Source: Phocoena phocoena (Eukaryota > Chordata > Mammalia > Artiodactyla > Phocoenidae). Taken from it: a stretch of DNA of 64,000 bases. Position 1 is the first letter of the stretch; every line of letters starts with the position of its first letter. The DNA lies in NCBI RefSeq assembly GCF_963924675.1, contig NC_089240.1, positions 117,061,680-117,125,679 on the forward strand, in the 5' to 3' direction. The notes beneath the pieces are model-generated. The model ran no database searches. It was given only the letters and a program-made list of their open reading frames with translations, and had not been told where the DNA came from. This document shows positions 9,720-21,758 of this stretch, piece by piece. The position numbers and the translations under genes are program-made.

Positions 9720-11552
9720 CCTCTCTTCTGTACACATAACATTTGCTTTGTCTACATAACTCCAGTAAGCAACAAGACCCTCTTTTGGGAAAAGGGTCAG
9801 TCTCTGTCTTGGGGGTTATTAAGCATGGTCCATCCTGAGTATCTCAGCTTTCCTGACACACTAAGATTTCCAGGGAAGTTTTCTGCACAGAGAAGACTCC
9901 CTCATCCCGCAAGCCCTATCACCTCTGGCACCTCCGGCACAGTTAACTTCCAGCTGGAAGCCAGATATCAACCCTGTTCCTTGAAGGACAATAATAGTTA
10001 ACATACGACTAAACCTAGGTTAGTTAATATGATTGAGGTGAGTTGAAGAGACGTCTGCTTGGGAGTATTAGTGGAGTCTGCCTGTCCATGAACGCAAAAA
10101 GATAAAGTGTGTTTCTTCACCATAAACCACTCTGCCAAAGAAATAATCAGAAGATAAAGAAACTAGACATTTCATGCAAGAACAATATAGTGATGTGTGT
10201 TCGTATGGGGGCAAATCAATGACGTCATAAAGGCATTCGTGCCAGAGACCAAGAATCATGAATATTCAAGGAGCAGGACAAGCAATCTGCTCTAAACAAA
10301 GCTTCTGAAGACCCTGCTAGGGGGGTCACGGGCAGCCTCTTTCATGAAAGGCATGGAGGCCTTCCCTTTTTCCAAGCCCTGTGAGAATATGAACAAAATG
10401 TCGTTGGTACTGGCTCAAAAAAGGCACGCTCCAGTGTGTTCAGCCCCTGAGCTCCTTGGTAATTTCGGATGATCAGCCACAGGAAGATCTGACCTCTGCG
10501 TGAGGGTATTCAGAGGGTGGTCTTTTCCCCACCACCAAATGGACTCAGTGTGGAAGCATCTCAATGAGCCCGGGGTTAGACTGTAGCACTTCTCTGCCCC
10601 TCCCAGATCCTTCTGCCCCATCCCACTGGGGTGGAAGCTCCACTTTCACTCTAGCAACTGGTGCTATCTGATCCCTTCACTCCTCCCTGCCTCGTCACTA
10701 TGGTAAAATGGTCCCTTCTGTCCTGTCTCTGCCCCTCCTATGAGAGAGAACTCCATTCATCTGACACAACATGGGGCACAGGGATTACCCTGTATAGTCA
10801 GGTAACTCAGTCCTGGAATTAAGGCAATATTCTAAAACAAAAGGCTGCAGGGCCACGCGCCTAAAGAGGGCCTGGTTGTTTTCCGGAGGGAGGAGCTGAG
10901 CTTGAGTCTTCGGTAGGAAAGTGGGAAAGCTACTGAGAGTCTTATCCTCTTGGCCCTGTCATCTCCCTGGTGTCTGTTTCATGCCAGTCCCCAAATGTCC
11001 CAAGACACCAGCCTCTGGATTCCAGGTTCGCTCATCCTCCAGCAGCTCTGAGCAATGCTTCTGGGCAAGATGCCACTCGGTTCCATTGTCTGCGTGGGAG
11101 GGTAAGGGTAGGGTGAGTGGGGTCGTGGAGGACAGATACACTTAGGGCTTTTTCCTGTCAGGTTTGAACTGGCTGAGTGTAGAGCCATTGTCATCAGAAA
11201 CCACCAAATTAGACGTTTCAGTGACAAGACTGCTTCTCACTGGACCAAATGTGTTTTTCATTTGTGAGAGCACTTCACAGCAGAAAGCTGGTTCAGAAGG
11301 AGGCAGCCTGGCAAAAGCTACACTTCCAGCCAGGATACTTGAGACAAAGAAAGGCCCAAGGGACCAAGATCTGGGAGTTGGAAGTCCCTTTAATTTTTAA
11401 GCTCACATCTCAGCACTTTGAATTTTGAGATCCAAATGCTAGAGCTCTGAAAGGACTCATTTCTGATGCAAAGTCTACAGTGTTTATCTATGTCATGACT
11501 TAAGATTGCTTTCTAGCAGGATCATAGGTGAGCTGGTGGATTTCTGTGACGT
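9720..11552. other. Unique intergenic DNA
   Basis: No repeat family or exon recognised. Short open frames (for example 10921-11145) lack codon-level or domain support. Confidence 0.45.
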
Positions 11553-11569
11553 AAGAGTTGGGTAAAATA

Positions 11570-11752
11570 TAATAAGACCCTACTGTATAGCATAGGGAAC
11601 TCTACTCAATACTCTGTAATGGCATATATGGGAAAAGAATCGAAAAAAAAGAGTGGAAATATGTATGTGTATAACTGATTCACTTTATTGTACACCTGAA
11701 ACTAACACAACATTGTAAATCAACTATACTCCAATAAAATATTTTTTTAAAA
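11570..11752 (+). mobile_element. Very short 5'-truncated L1 (3' end only)
   Basis: About 183 bp of the L1 3' UTR used by artiodactyl and cetacean L1s ('CTACTGTATAGCA...', 'CATTGTAAATCAACTATACT') ending in an AATAAAA-type A-rich tail. It is flanked by a perfect 17-bp duplication, 11553-11569 and 11753-11769 (AAGAGTTGGGTAAAATA), proof of target-primed insertion. Confidence 0.95.
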
Positions 11753-11799
11753 AAGAGTTGGGTAAAATAATCTCCAAAGAGGGTGACTGTGGCATGGCC

Positions 11800-12235
11800 A
11801 TTGCGAGGTGGGCACTGACTCCTCCCCTTGATTCTGGGTGGCCTGTAACCGCTTCACTGGTGGAAGTGATGCTCTATTCGTTTTAGGCTAGGTTAGCAAA
11901 GGCCATGCAACTTCTGCCTGGCCCTCTTAGGACGTTTGCTCTGCGGAAAGCCAGCCGGCATGATGTCAGCTTACCCTCAGACCACCGTGGTGGAGACGTG
12001 ACATCTAGGCTCTTCAGCTGACAGTGCTAGCTGAGCTCCCAGACGACAGCCAAACCATCAAATGACTGCAGCTCCAGGTGACATCTGACCTCAACCTTGT
12101 GAAAGACCCCTCAGTGGAGAACTACTCAGTGGCACCCTTCTCAAACTCCTGACCCATAATATTAGGAGCAGAATTAAATGGATGCTTTTAGGTGCTACAT
12201 TTTAGGGTAATAAGTTATGCAGAAATCGTAACTGG
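11800..12235 (+). repeat. Diverged MLT1-like (MaLR) LTR remnant
   Basis: Order of motifs resembles MLT1J/K-type LTRs: 'ATGACTGCAGC', 'CTCAACCTTGTGAAAGACC', 'TCCTGACCCATAAT', then 'TTTAGGGTAATAAGTTATGC' near the 3' end. Old and indel-rich; subfamily uncertain. Confidence 0.55.
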
Positions 12236-12710
12236 AATAGTGACCAACAATTTCTCCTAATCCTGTATGCATATGCCACTCCACCCTCTAGAGGTAATGT
12301 CCTCTTAAATCCAGGCTGGCCTCGTGGCTTGTTCTTACCAAAAGAATGTGGCCGAAGTGATGCTGTGCCAGTTCCCGGCAAAACTTTAGGAGACTTGGCA
12401 GCTCCACTTTCTTTCTGGGGGAAGCCAACCACCACATAAGAAGGCAGACACCTTGACACCCATGTTGCGAGGAAGCCCAGGCAGGCTATGCAGAAAGACC
12501 ACGTGAAGAGCCGAGAAACCCAGCTCACGGCAGGAACGAGGGTCCAGAACACGACCACAGTCAAGCCACCCAGCCAGCGCCCATCCATTCAGCTGCAAGG
12601 CTCCAGAATTCACGGAGTAGAAAAGAGCCAACTTTGCTGCGCCCTGTCCAAATTCCTGACCCACAGAACTGTGAGTAGAACTGAGAGTAGGGAAAAGTTG
12701 TAAGACAGAG
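12236..12710 (+). repeat. Second MLT1-like LTR remnant
   Basis: Repeats the motif order of the preceding element ('GGGGGAAGCCAACC', 'CAGAAAGACCACGTGAAGAG', 'TTCCTGACCCACAGAACTGTG'). Two similar remnants in tandem could be an old MaLR with most of its interior lost, or two insertions. Confidence 0.5.
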
Positions 12711-13429
12711 AGATGTCCACGATTTCTCTGAAAACAGCTTAACACTAAGATCTTTCCAATCTATACCAAACATATAAGTGATTCTTCTGCCTCCCTTGAA
12801 CTTGAACATTTAGACCATTGTAATGCAATGTTGGCATGCCTGTCAGGAGTGAACATCTTTAAATGTTCTGTCACTTTCTTCTCTAGTGAAGGAGGAAACA
12901 ATGAGCTAGAACTTGTTCAAGGATTCTCCCAAACAAGGAACATCACTAGGCAGCATCAGCTCCCCACCCAGAGTCCCTATCAGTCCACAGCCTTCAGAAT
13001 CTCCCGTGTCAAGAGGAAGGGGTCATCAAAGGTGGCCTTTTCCTCACGGCATGTTCCTGATGTTCTCTACATCTGAAACAGAGGACCTAGCCATCGTCTC
13101 TCCCAGTAAATAACACCCAAAAGACTTTGGCCAAGGTGGGCCAAAGAAGATTTTCAGACGCTGCTCTTCCCTCCATGCTACTGGATACACTGCAATGCTA
13201 ACAGAAAACATGTCAGGCAGAAAAATATTATGTCTTACAAAATTCTTGGCTATAGCGGTGAATTGTTAGCACACTCCCATTTGCCCTTATCTTGAATCCT
13301 CAATGAGACTGTAAACTCCAAGGTGACAAGGACTGGGTTAAACTCTCCTAAGACGAACTGCCCCCATGCCCACTCCACGGTTTACACAGCGCCTGGCACA
13401 TCAAAGGCGCAGGACATAGTCTCATCCTT
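12711..13429. other. Unique intergenic DNA
   Basis: No repeat or exon recognised. Confidence 0.4.
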
Positions 13430-13680
13430 GTAACAGCATTTATTTAATCTACTGGCTTTCCTGCTCCGCACTAAATCGTTATCCAGATTATGCCATTTTA
13501 TACTCACAGCAACCCTCTGAATTAGTGACTATTATTAGCTCCATTTTCCAGAGGAGAAAAGAAGCTCAGAGAGGTGAAACAACTTCCCCAAGATTGTAGT
13601 AAACGGATACACCCAGGAATGAGACTCAGGTAGGGTCTCCTGTTTCCAAAGACCCTGCTCTTTCTACTCTGCGACACTGC
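13430..13680 (-). repeat. MIR SINE remnant
   Basis: Reverse-orientation MIR core: 'CCATTTTCCAGAGGAGAAAAG' region followed by 'GCTCAGAGAGGTGAAACAAC'. Confidence 0.75.
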
Positions 13681-13750
13681 ATATTTTGTAAATGTTAGAA
13701 AATAATTAGTGGCTCTAAAACTTCTCTTTATTTAAAAATAAAGCCAAGCA

Positions 13751-13877
13751 GGGACTTCCCTGGCGGCCCAGTGGTTAAGACTCCACACTTCCAATGCAGG
13801 GGGCACAGGTTCAATCCCTGGTCGGGGAACTAAGATCCCACATGCCGCAGGGCATGGGCAAAAAAAAAATTTTAAAT
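13751..13877 (+). mobile_element. Short CHR-type SINE
   Basis: Plus-strand short form: tRNA-like head, then 'AACTAAGATCCCACATGCCG' and an A/T-rich tail. Perfect 15-bp duplication AAATAAAGCCAAGCA at 13736-13750 and 13878-13892. Confidence 0.95.
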
Positions 13878-13892
13878 AAATAAAGCCAAGCA

Positions 13893-15239
13893 TTAGAGCA
13901 AGAACAGAGATCTCAGGGCTGACTTGGCTTTCATTCGTTTTCTGCCCATACCCGCCCCCCACATGGTAGACAGAGAGGTGTGCCAGTGGGTTTCCCCTTC
14001 CAGGAAGGTCTTCCTATCCAGCTGTCAGGGGCCTGTCAGGGGGCAGTCTCTAGAGGTCAGCTCCTTCAGGGTCTGCCTCAGCTGCAGAACCCTGACCTCA
14101 CCGGAAGTCATGTCCTTCCTGGGGCGGCCCACATCCCAGTGAACGAGGCCTGGCCATCTGCGCTCAATGCAGGCTCTCTGGCAGAGGGCACTCACGCCAC
14201 AGCTCCCCACCTGAAGGGCCGAGGCTTTGATGCGCCTGCATCGCAGTTCAACTTCTCCCTCTGCCCGATCCCACCTCCTCCCTCTTCCTTTTACAGGTGT
14301 TGATCCCTAATGAGCATCTTCCAGCACAAACTCCATCTGCTTTCAGAGATCCCAGCCTGTGACTCCTCTCTCTTTCTCTCCAACACTGTCTGACGGCCCA
14401 GGCTTTTGGTAAAGAGAGATTCTGAGAAACTTCCTCTTCTTCTGGTGATTTAAGTGACCATCACTGTGTTGCTAGTGCCTTTTGCCTCCAAGTTGCTTGG
14501 AACCCTCTTTGGAGCGTCAGGGTTTGGCGCTTGGATTTATACCTGCCCACAGAGCCCGGATACCCAGCTGCTACTGTCTCTAACAGTTACATTTTAGGAA
14601 AAGAGGAATAACTTGCAGATGGTCAAGAAATTCCAAGCTGGGTTTCTAATGATGTGATGAGACACTTGTACCTGCACCCTCCTTACCTAGAAACTGTAAC
14701 CCAGTTGGTGTGATTTTACTTGGCACAGAATGGATTTGCACCTGGCACATAGCTGGGGTGATGGTAACCATCACACTGTTGTTGGTAGAGCTGTAGCTGC
14801 CAGTCTGCGGCTGTGTTCTTCTCTAAGGGACTCGCCATACTCGGTTTCCCACTCCTGCGATTCTTCATTCTCCTCTGTTCCGCTTCTGCCAGTGCAGCCT
14901 CCGGTGGTATTTTCCTTTCCATGTTGTCATCCCCTCTCCCACTACCGGGGTCTAGCATGACTGTTCCCTATCACTTTCTTCTCCATATTTATTCACTCTG
15001 TTACATAAAGCCTCCCTTTTCCCTATATCACCCAGCCTGAAAGGTCAGGATTTACTGTGGTCTCCTTCTGGAGAGAGTATCTCAGATCAGTGATAGGAGA
15101 TCTGCCTCCCTGCCACTCAGCCAGCAAAAGAGGAGCCCCTCTGAGGGTCCCCACTTACTACGGAATGAATGAAGCAGCAGCAGCATTTTTCTTCCCCATA
15201 GGCAAGCACTAGAAGCATTGTCAAGGCAGCAAGACTAAT
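13893..15239. other. Unique intergenic DNA
   Basis: GC-moderate DNA. Overlapping short open frames on both strands at 13.9-15.0 kb are not convincing genes: no domains, and no conserved start or splice context. Confidence 0.4.
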
Positions 15240-15455
15240 GACCCAAAACAGGAGAGGCAATTAATAGATGGCGCTTTATATAAATTGTCATTTCATACTT
15301 CTAACTGTCCTAGAAGTTAGATATTGTCACCCTTCGTTTACAAATAATGAAAAGGGCTGAGAAAGAGCAATTTACCTGCCCGGGTAGCGGACAGCAGTAG
15401 AGGGATTTGAACGTAGGTCTTTCCGTTGCAAAAATCTAAGCAGTTTGCACTGCCA
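15240..15455 (-). repeat. MIR SINE remnant
   Basis: Weak reverse MIR: 'TATTGTCACCCTTCGTTTAC', 'GGGCTGAGAAAGAGCAATTTAC' and the 'GGGATTTGAACGTAGGTCTT' end. Confidence 0.55.
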
Positions 15456-16025
15456 GATGCTGACATAGTCAAGAAGGCTCACCTACCAGTCTTGGCACTG
15501 GGCCACAGGATCCTGGACGAGTCCATGACCAGTGAGTGAGCGATGGCTGTGGCTTTGGTGTTAGTGGAGAGGACGTCTCTGAGAGCCACGTCAAAGCATG
15601 CGCTCAAGAGAGCTACACACTGGGGCCAAAGGCAGAAGTCTCTCCAGAGGCCACTCCTCCACAGCCACAGTCCTACCCTGCGCCTCTTTGGTCTTCCTGC
15701 TGGGGTACTGAGCTCGACTGTCTGTGGTCAGCTCAGGTACCACTGCCACTCCTGACCAAGGCCAGGAACCAGGTTACCCAGAAGGCCCTTCGTTGTGTGG
15801 TTCCAGCTTAGACTTTGCCACTGAGAGAAACAGGCCTGGAAGGTGGGAATGAAGCAGAAGTCACCGTTCTCGGGACGCTGCGACATTCAGACGGTGTGAC
15901 GTCACACATCTCTCTATGAGCTTCCCCTTCCGGGTCACCTTTTTCAGCGAGACCTGGTGACTTCTCAGAATTCCAGTGAGTTCTGACTTCCTCACCCCCT
16001 CCAATGCTTCAAGTTGGAGTCATTA
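15456..16025. other. Unique intergenic DNA
   Basis: Lies between a MIR and a solo LTR. No exon recognised. Confidence 0.4.
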
Positions 16026-16539
16026 TGTAACAGGGAAGAGCTAAATCGGACTCCCTTGTTGGATCTGTTTCTTTGACTTTAACCTTTGCTTTTCGTTGCT
16101 CTTGTTATTATAATCACACATAAGGGCCTGCCTCAGGGAACTCTGCCCCTCTGCCTGAACGTCGAACTAAAGTGCCTCTGTTCAGCTCACAGGGAGAGGA
16201 TCTGACCCTGCCCACCTGTGGATGGCTGAAATTAACACACCCCCTCACAGAGGCTGGTCATTCCAGGAAATGTTTTGCAAGACTGATGGCCCTTTTTACT
16301 TCACTTCCTCACCACCTCTCCCTCTCTATTTTGCCTTTTTACTTACTTTACTTCCCTCTCTGAATCTATAAAAGAAACTGGCATCCAGACCCTGATAAGA
16401 TGGTTATTTTGAGACATTAGTCTGCCATCTCCTCCGTCTGCCGGCTTTCCGAATAAAGTCGTCTTCCTTGCCTCAACACCTCGTCTCCGATTTATTGGCC
16501 TGTCGTGCGGTGAGCAGAGCAAGCTTGGACTCAGTAACA
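16026..16539 (+). mobile_element. Solo LTR of an endogenous retrovirus (ERV1/gamma-type layout)
   Basis: A 514-bp block beginning TGTAACAG and ending AGTAACA. TATAAAA lies at 16367-16373 and AATAAA at 16452-16457, 85 bp apart, followed by a U5-like stretch. This is the U3-R-U5 order of a gammaretrovirus-like LTR. No internal gag/pol/env sequence or second LTR was seen, so it is a solo LTR left by recombination. Flanks ATTA/ATCA suggest a 4-bp duplication with one change. Assignment to ERV1 is by layout, not by a library match. Confidence 0.75.
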
Positions 16540-16809
16540 ATCAGAGACATTTGATCCTCTGGCATAAACCTTGTGGACCTTCACTCTCCTAGCTACTCCC
16601 ACTTTTTATAAATATATACATAGATATGGTTAGATAGATAGATCTCTTCTTACTGCAATATTTCAGTAGTTCTATTTTCACGACTGTGCCCAAACTAATA
16701 TAGGTTCCACCCTGAGCCTCATCACCAGCCCTGTGTTATTAAAGAGCGACTCCCTGGAAGTAATGTAACTAAGGTCCAGTCATCTAAAAGCCTTTCTTCT
16801 TTCTCTTTA
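16540..16809. other. Short unique segment between LTR and L1 remnants
   Basis: Contains a short TAGA/TATA-rich run at about 16606-16646. Nothing else recognised. Confidence 0.4.
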
Positions 16810-17390
16810 GAAACCACAGAAGATTCTGGGAAGATGGTGAACTAAGCATGGGTTGTTTCCATTCTCAACTCCAGGCTGCCTGCCTCTCCTCAGCCAAAAA
16901 GCTACTGAGGTCTGTGGAGAAAACTCGGATGTGAGCGAAGCCCTAGGCATTGTGGGAGTCTCAGCAGAAAGAAGTGTTGTCGCGCCTTCTCCCTTGAGGG
17001 CTGAACAAAGATGGGGATGCAGCACCAGAAAGGCCCGGCCCAAGGAGACCAGGAGATCGGGAAACAGTATCAGACCTGTATTGCCCGTCTCCTAGGCCTC
17101 CTGCGGGCCAAGAACGAATGAAGTAAAGGAGCAGAGAGGCACTCTGCGAGGAGACCTAGGAAGAGGGCGGCTTCCTTCAGGTACTTAGTTTCCCACCACT
17201 TGAGGGCCTCCTAGCCTCTGCGGAGCTCTCAGAGACCCCTTCCACCATGAGCTGACTACTATGGGCCAACAACAAAACCCTTTATAACCATCTCTGTGCA
17301 ACCAGCACCCAGTGGAAAGTTGATGAAGCAATGTATGTCTAAAGAAATGAACTGATTGGGGGATAACAAATGCCAACTTGAACAACAGCT
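16810..17390 (+). mobile_element. L1 5'-UTR-like fragment
   Basis: Begins 'GAAGATTCTGGGAAGATGGTG', the style of an L1 5' UTR start, in G+C-richer DNA, and lies just upstream of L1 ORF1-like sequence in the same direction. Probably the 5' end of an older L1. Moderate certainty. Confidence 0.5.
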
Positions 17391-17394
17391 ATAA

Positions 17395-17700
17395 CAACAA
17401 AATAGGAAATAGAGTCACAGATGTAGAGAACAAACTTACGGTTACCAAGGCGGGAAGAGGGGGTAGGGTGAGTTGGGAGATTGGGATTGACATATATACA
17501 CTACTATGTATAAAATAAATAACTAATGAGAACCTACTGTAGAGCACGGGGAGCTCTACTCAGGGCTCCGTGGTGACCTAAATGGGAAGGAAATCTTAAC
17601 AAGAGTGGAGATGTGTACGTATAACTGACTCACTGCTGTACAGCAGAAACTAACACAGCACTGTACAGCAACTAGACTCCAGTAAAAATTAATTTAAAAA
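17395..17700 (+). mobile_element. 5'-truncated L1, 3' end only
   Basis: Carries the typical cetartiodactyl L1 3' region ('CAGATGTAGAGAACAAACTT', 'CTGTACAGCAGAAACTAACA') and an A-rich end at 17690-17702. It interrupts the older L1 fragments on either side; no clean duplication found. Confidence 0.85.
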
Positions 17701-18160
17701 AAGGTGCTTACACAGAGATTCAAGTGCAGCCTAAAAAGAGGCTTTCTGGAACTACAAAATGTGATTCCCCAACTATACAGTTCAGAAAATGAATTGAAGG
17801 AAAGGATGATCACTGCTGAGACCCAAAACAGTGACCTGGAAGAGAAAGTAAAAGAAGAATCGCAGAGCACAAAGTCGAAAATACTAAGACAGGGAATCAT
17901 GAAGGAAAATGTAAGAGACTTGTAGACCCTGAAGAATAAGAAGTCTTCTAGAAGAAGAGGGAAGAGACAGAGGAAAGGCAGTAATATTTTTAAAAGATAA
18001 TAGAAAAGAGATTTGCTGAGCATAACAGCTATAAGATTTAAATAATTTAAAAGATGCAAAGAATAACTGTTTGGAAATTAAGAAATATACCCCTAGAACA
18101 CCACTGGATCAAAAGTGAAATTACAAACTATCTAGAAAGCAATTTAAAAGAACACTTTAT
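17701..18160 (+). mobile_element. L1/HAL1-like ORF1 region remnant
   Basis: Lysine/glutamate-rich coiled-coil-like reading ('ENELKERMITAETQNSDLEE' at about 17785) typical of L1 ORF1 or HAL1, decayed by stops. Likely the continuation of the L1 fragment at 16.8 kb. Confidence 0.55.
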
Positions 18161-18175
18161 TCTAAAACCTACTTG

Positions 18176-18495
18176 AGGCTTCCCTGGTGGCACAGTGGTT
18201 GAGAGTCCGCCTGCCGATGCAGGGGACGTGGGTTCAAGCCCTGGTCCGGGAAGATCCCACGTGCTGCGGAGCAACTAAGCCCGTGCTCCACAACTACAGA
18301 GCCTGTGCTCTAGAGCCCATGCACCACAACTACTGAGCCCACGTGCGTAGAGCCCATGCTCTGCAACAAGAGAAGCCCACGCACCGCAACAAAGAGTAGC
18401 CCCCACTCGCCACAACTAGAGAAAGCCTGCGCGCAGCAACGAAGACCCAATGCAGCCAAAAATAAATAAAATAAATAATAATAAAAAAATAAAAA
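18176..18495 (+). mobile_element. CHR-type SINE, full length
   Basis: Plus-strand copy with head at 18176 and an AAATAAAATAAATAAT tail. Perfect 13-bp duplication TAAAACCTACTTG at 18163-18175 and 18496-18508. Confidence 0.95.
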
Positions 18496-18508
18496 TAAAA
18501 CCTACTTG

Positions 18509-19080
18509 GCACAGTAAACGGCCTTTCTCAGAAAAAAAATTATATTCTTAAATGTCTTCAGTATTAATGAACAAAGATAAAAGAACTTAGTATTCGTCTT
18601 AAGATATGTGGGAAAGAACCAGAAATTAAACTAAAAAGAACTAGGAAAAGGCTTTAACAACAAAAAAGATGGAATTAATGAGATAGTCAAAACTTGTTCT
18701 TTGAAAACACATATAAAACAGATAACCTTCTTGCAAGTCTCATTAAGGAAAAAGGGAGAATAAACATTGACAACACTGGAAATGGAAAAGTATACATAAA
18801 AGATTTAAATAATTATAAAATGACACTACATTAAACTCTACCACAGCAAATTTGAAAATTTAGACAAAAGGGATGATTTTTCAGAAACCAAAATTAACCC
18901 AACAAGAAGTGTTGAATAGGTCAATTATCAAAAAAGAGATTAAAAAAGTGAATAAATATCTACCACTGAAAAAGTCATCATAACAGAGTGGTTCAGCTAT
19001 TTTAATTCAACTTTTTTTAAAAACAAGTAATTTTAATATTATTTAAACTACTTCAGGCCATAAAATAGAAGGAAAGCTCT
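18509..19080 (+). mobile_element. L1 ORF2 remnant
   Basis: A-rich sequence with L1 ORF2 phrases ('AAAAGATGGAATTAATGAGA', 'ACCTTCTTGCAAGTCTCATT', 'TTCAGAAACCAAAATTAACC'). Frame heavily broken. Confidence 0.65.
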
Positions 19081-19084
19081 TTAA

Positions 19085-21104
19085 TTATTTTTTGTCCCCA
19101 GCTTTATTGAGATATAATTGACACATAACATTGTGTAAGTTGTTTTGTTTGTTTTTTGGGTGTTTTTCTTTCTTTTTTTTTTTTGGCCGTTTGGCTTGTG
19201 GGATCTTAGTTCCCTGACCAGGGATTGAACCCGGGCCCTCAGCAGTGAAAGCACTGAGTCCTAACCACTGGACTGCCAGGGAACTGCCCAACATTATGTA
19301 AGTTTAAGATGTACAATGTTATGATTTGATACACATATATTCTGAAATGTTTACCCAAATAAGGTTAGTTAACCCAGGTTTCACCTCACATAATTACTAT
19401 TTTATTGTTGTTGCTGTTGTTATAGTAAGAACATTAAAGCTCTAGTCTCATAGAAACTTTAAAATATTCAGTACCTTATTGTTAACTGTAGTCTCCACAT
19501 GCTATATATTAGATCCCTGGAACTTCTTCATCTTATAACTGAAAGTTTGTACTCTTTGACCAACATCTAACCATTTCCATCAACCCTCAGCCCCTGGCAA
19601 CCACCATTCTTCTGTTTCTATGAGTTCAATGTTTTTAGATTCCACATACAAGTGAGATCACATAGTATTTGTCTTTCTCTACCTTACTTATTTCACTTAG
19701 TGTAATGCCATCAGGGTTCTTCCATGTTGTCACAAATGGCAGGATTTCCTTCTTTTTCATGGCCGAATAATATTCCATTATGTATATATACCACATCTTC
19801 TTTATCCATTCCTCCATCAGTGAACACCTGGGTTGTTTCCATGTCTTGCCTATTGTGAATAATGCTGCAATGAATATGGGGATGCAGATATCACTTCAAG
19901 ACAGTAATTTCATCTCCTTCGATATATACCCAGAAGTCAAATTGCTGGATCATATGGTAGTTCTATTTTTAATTTTTTGAGGAGCTTCCATACTGTTTTC
20001 TACAGTGGCTATACCAATTTACATTTCTGTTAACAGTGCACCAGAGTTCCCTTTTCTCTACATCCTCACCAGCATTGGTTATCTCTTGTCTTTTTGATGA
20101 TAGCCATTCACACAAATGTGAAGTGATATATCATTTTGGTTTTGATTTGCATTTCCCTGATGATTAGCGACACTGAGTACCTTCTCATGTACCTGTCGGC
20201 CATTTTTATGTCTTCTTTGAAAAAATGTCCATTCAGGTGCTTTGCCTATTTTTTAACTGAATTGTTTGGGTGTTTTTGCTATTGAGTTGTGAGTTTTTTA
20301 TAGATTTTGTATATTAATCGCTTATCAGATATATGGTTTGGAAATACTTTCTTCCATCCTGTAGGTTGCCTTTTCATTTTCTTGATTGTTTCTTTTTCTG
20401 TGCAGAAGCTTTTTGGTTTAATGTGGTTCCACTTGTTAATTTTTGCTTTTGTTGCCTATGTTTTTGGTGTCATATCCAAACAATCATTGTCATGACCAAG
20501 GTCTAGGAGCTTTTTCAAATTCTACAGTTTCAGGTCTTACAATTAAGTCCTTAATCCATTGCAAGTTAATATTTGTGAGTGGTGTAAGATAGAAGTCCAA
20601 TTTCATTCTTTTGTATATGGGTATCCAGTTTTCCCAACAGCAGTTATTGAAGAGACTATCCATTCTCCATTGAGTATTCTTGTCTCTCTAGTGGACTCTT
20701 GATTCTGTTTCATTGATCTATGTGTCTGGTTTTATCTCAATACCTTAACGTTTTGATTACTATAGCTTTGTAATATAGTCTGAAATCAGGACGAGTGATT
20801 TCACTTTCTTCTTTCTCAAGATTGCTTTGCCTATTCAGGGTCTTTTGTGGTTCCACATGAATTTCAGGACTGTTTCTTTCTATTTCTGTGAAAAGTGCCA
20901 TTGGAATTTCGATAGGGATAGCAATGAATCTATAGAGGGCTTTGGGTAGTATGGACGTTTTAGTAGTATTAACTCCTCTGATCCATGAACATAGGATATC
21001 TTCCTATTTGTGTCTTTTTCAGTTTCTTTCATCAATGTCTTTTAGCTTTGGGTACATAGATTTTTTGGTTAAATTTATTACTAAGTATCTTATTGTTTTT
21101 GATG
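19085..21104 (-). mobile_element. L1 element, 3' half (3' UTR and C-terminal ORF2)
   Basis: The left part is a reversed L1 3' end ('GCTTTATTGAGATATAATTG'). Further right, minus-strand frames include [20 protein letters not shown] (about 19740-19810), a hallmark of the ORF2 C terminus, and sequence typical of the region just upstream. Multiple stops make it non-functional. A short SINE is nested at 19142-19289. The element stops abruptly at about 21104, where an unrelated G+C-rich segment begins. Confidence 0.9.
19142..19289 (-). mobile_element. Short CHR-type SINE nested in the L1
   Basis: Minus-strand short form with a T-run at left. Duplication AACATTRTGTAAGTT at 19127-19141 and 19290-19304 (one mismatch) lies inside L1 sequence, so it is younger than the host L1. 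Confidence 0.92.
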
Positions 21105-21655
21105 CATGGTAGTGGAGACCAGTGTTGGGAGAAAGGCTGGAGGTGTACAAGTGCACAGATGCAGGGTCTAGCTGCAGGTGAGCCTAGTGGTGCCAGTGAC
21201 AGGAGACAGGGCCAGATCCAGGCCCACAAGCAACTGCAGAGGCCCTGGCTATCAGTGTGCACTTCCACAGCTATAGGATGTTGCCACAGATGCACACATG
21301 CCAGTGAAGGCTGGTGATGGGTGTCAGGCCCGCAGTGTGCGAGTGCACAGCTGGAGGGTCTAGCCCTGAGAGCACACACAGTGGTGTGGGTCAGCTGTGG
21401 GGGGTCTAGGTTTGCGCCTTGCACTCCTGCAGCCACAGAGGCCTGGGCTGCCTGCCTGTGCAAATTCAGGGCTCGGGTGGGAGCAGGGTGAAGGGAGTGG
21501 GGAAGGACTCGGATGGCTAATGTCAGTAGAGGCAAATAGCTGTGGGGCAAAAGCCTAGTGAAATCTGTAGGGGGTTTATGGCGGGTGTGTTGGCCACTGG
21601 TTTCTTCGGTGGAGAAAGCTGGGGTCATCTACAGAGCAGGTCAATGGGAACCCCC
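21105..21655. other. Unclassified G+C-rich segment with a diverged internal duplication
   Basis: Abrupt change from AT-rich L1 sequence to TG/CA-rich DNA. Two related stretches start GTGCACAG..G.AGGGTCTAG at 21151-21171 and 21343-21363, 192 bp apart, with similar order of short motifs before and after each (AGTG...GGCTGG before, CAGAGGCC after). I cannot assign it to a repeat family. The minus-strand open frame of 198 codons across it (21032-21628) enters L1 DNA and is not a credible protein. Confidence 0.5.
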
Positions 21656-21758
21656 TTAATTCTTTTGTAGGAAGCCAATCTAAATTTAATATTCAAATCT
21701 ACAAAGGAGGCAACCAAAAAGAAATCCATAAACACTCACTTTTAAAATGTAGATGCTG

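Noticed and set aside
21032..21628. 198-codon minus-strand open frame
   Set aside because: Spans the junction between an L1 and an unclassified repeat block; no domain and compositionally biased.
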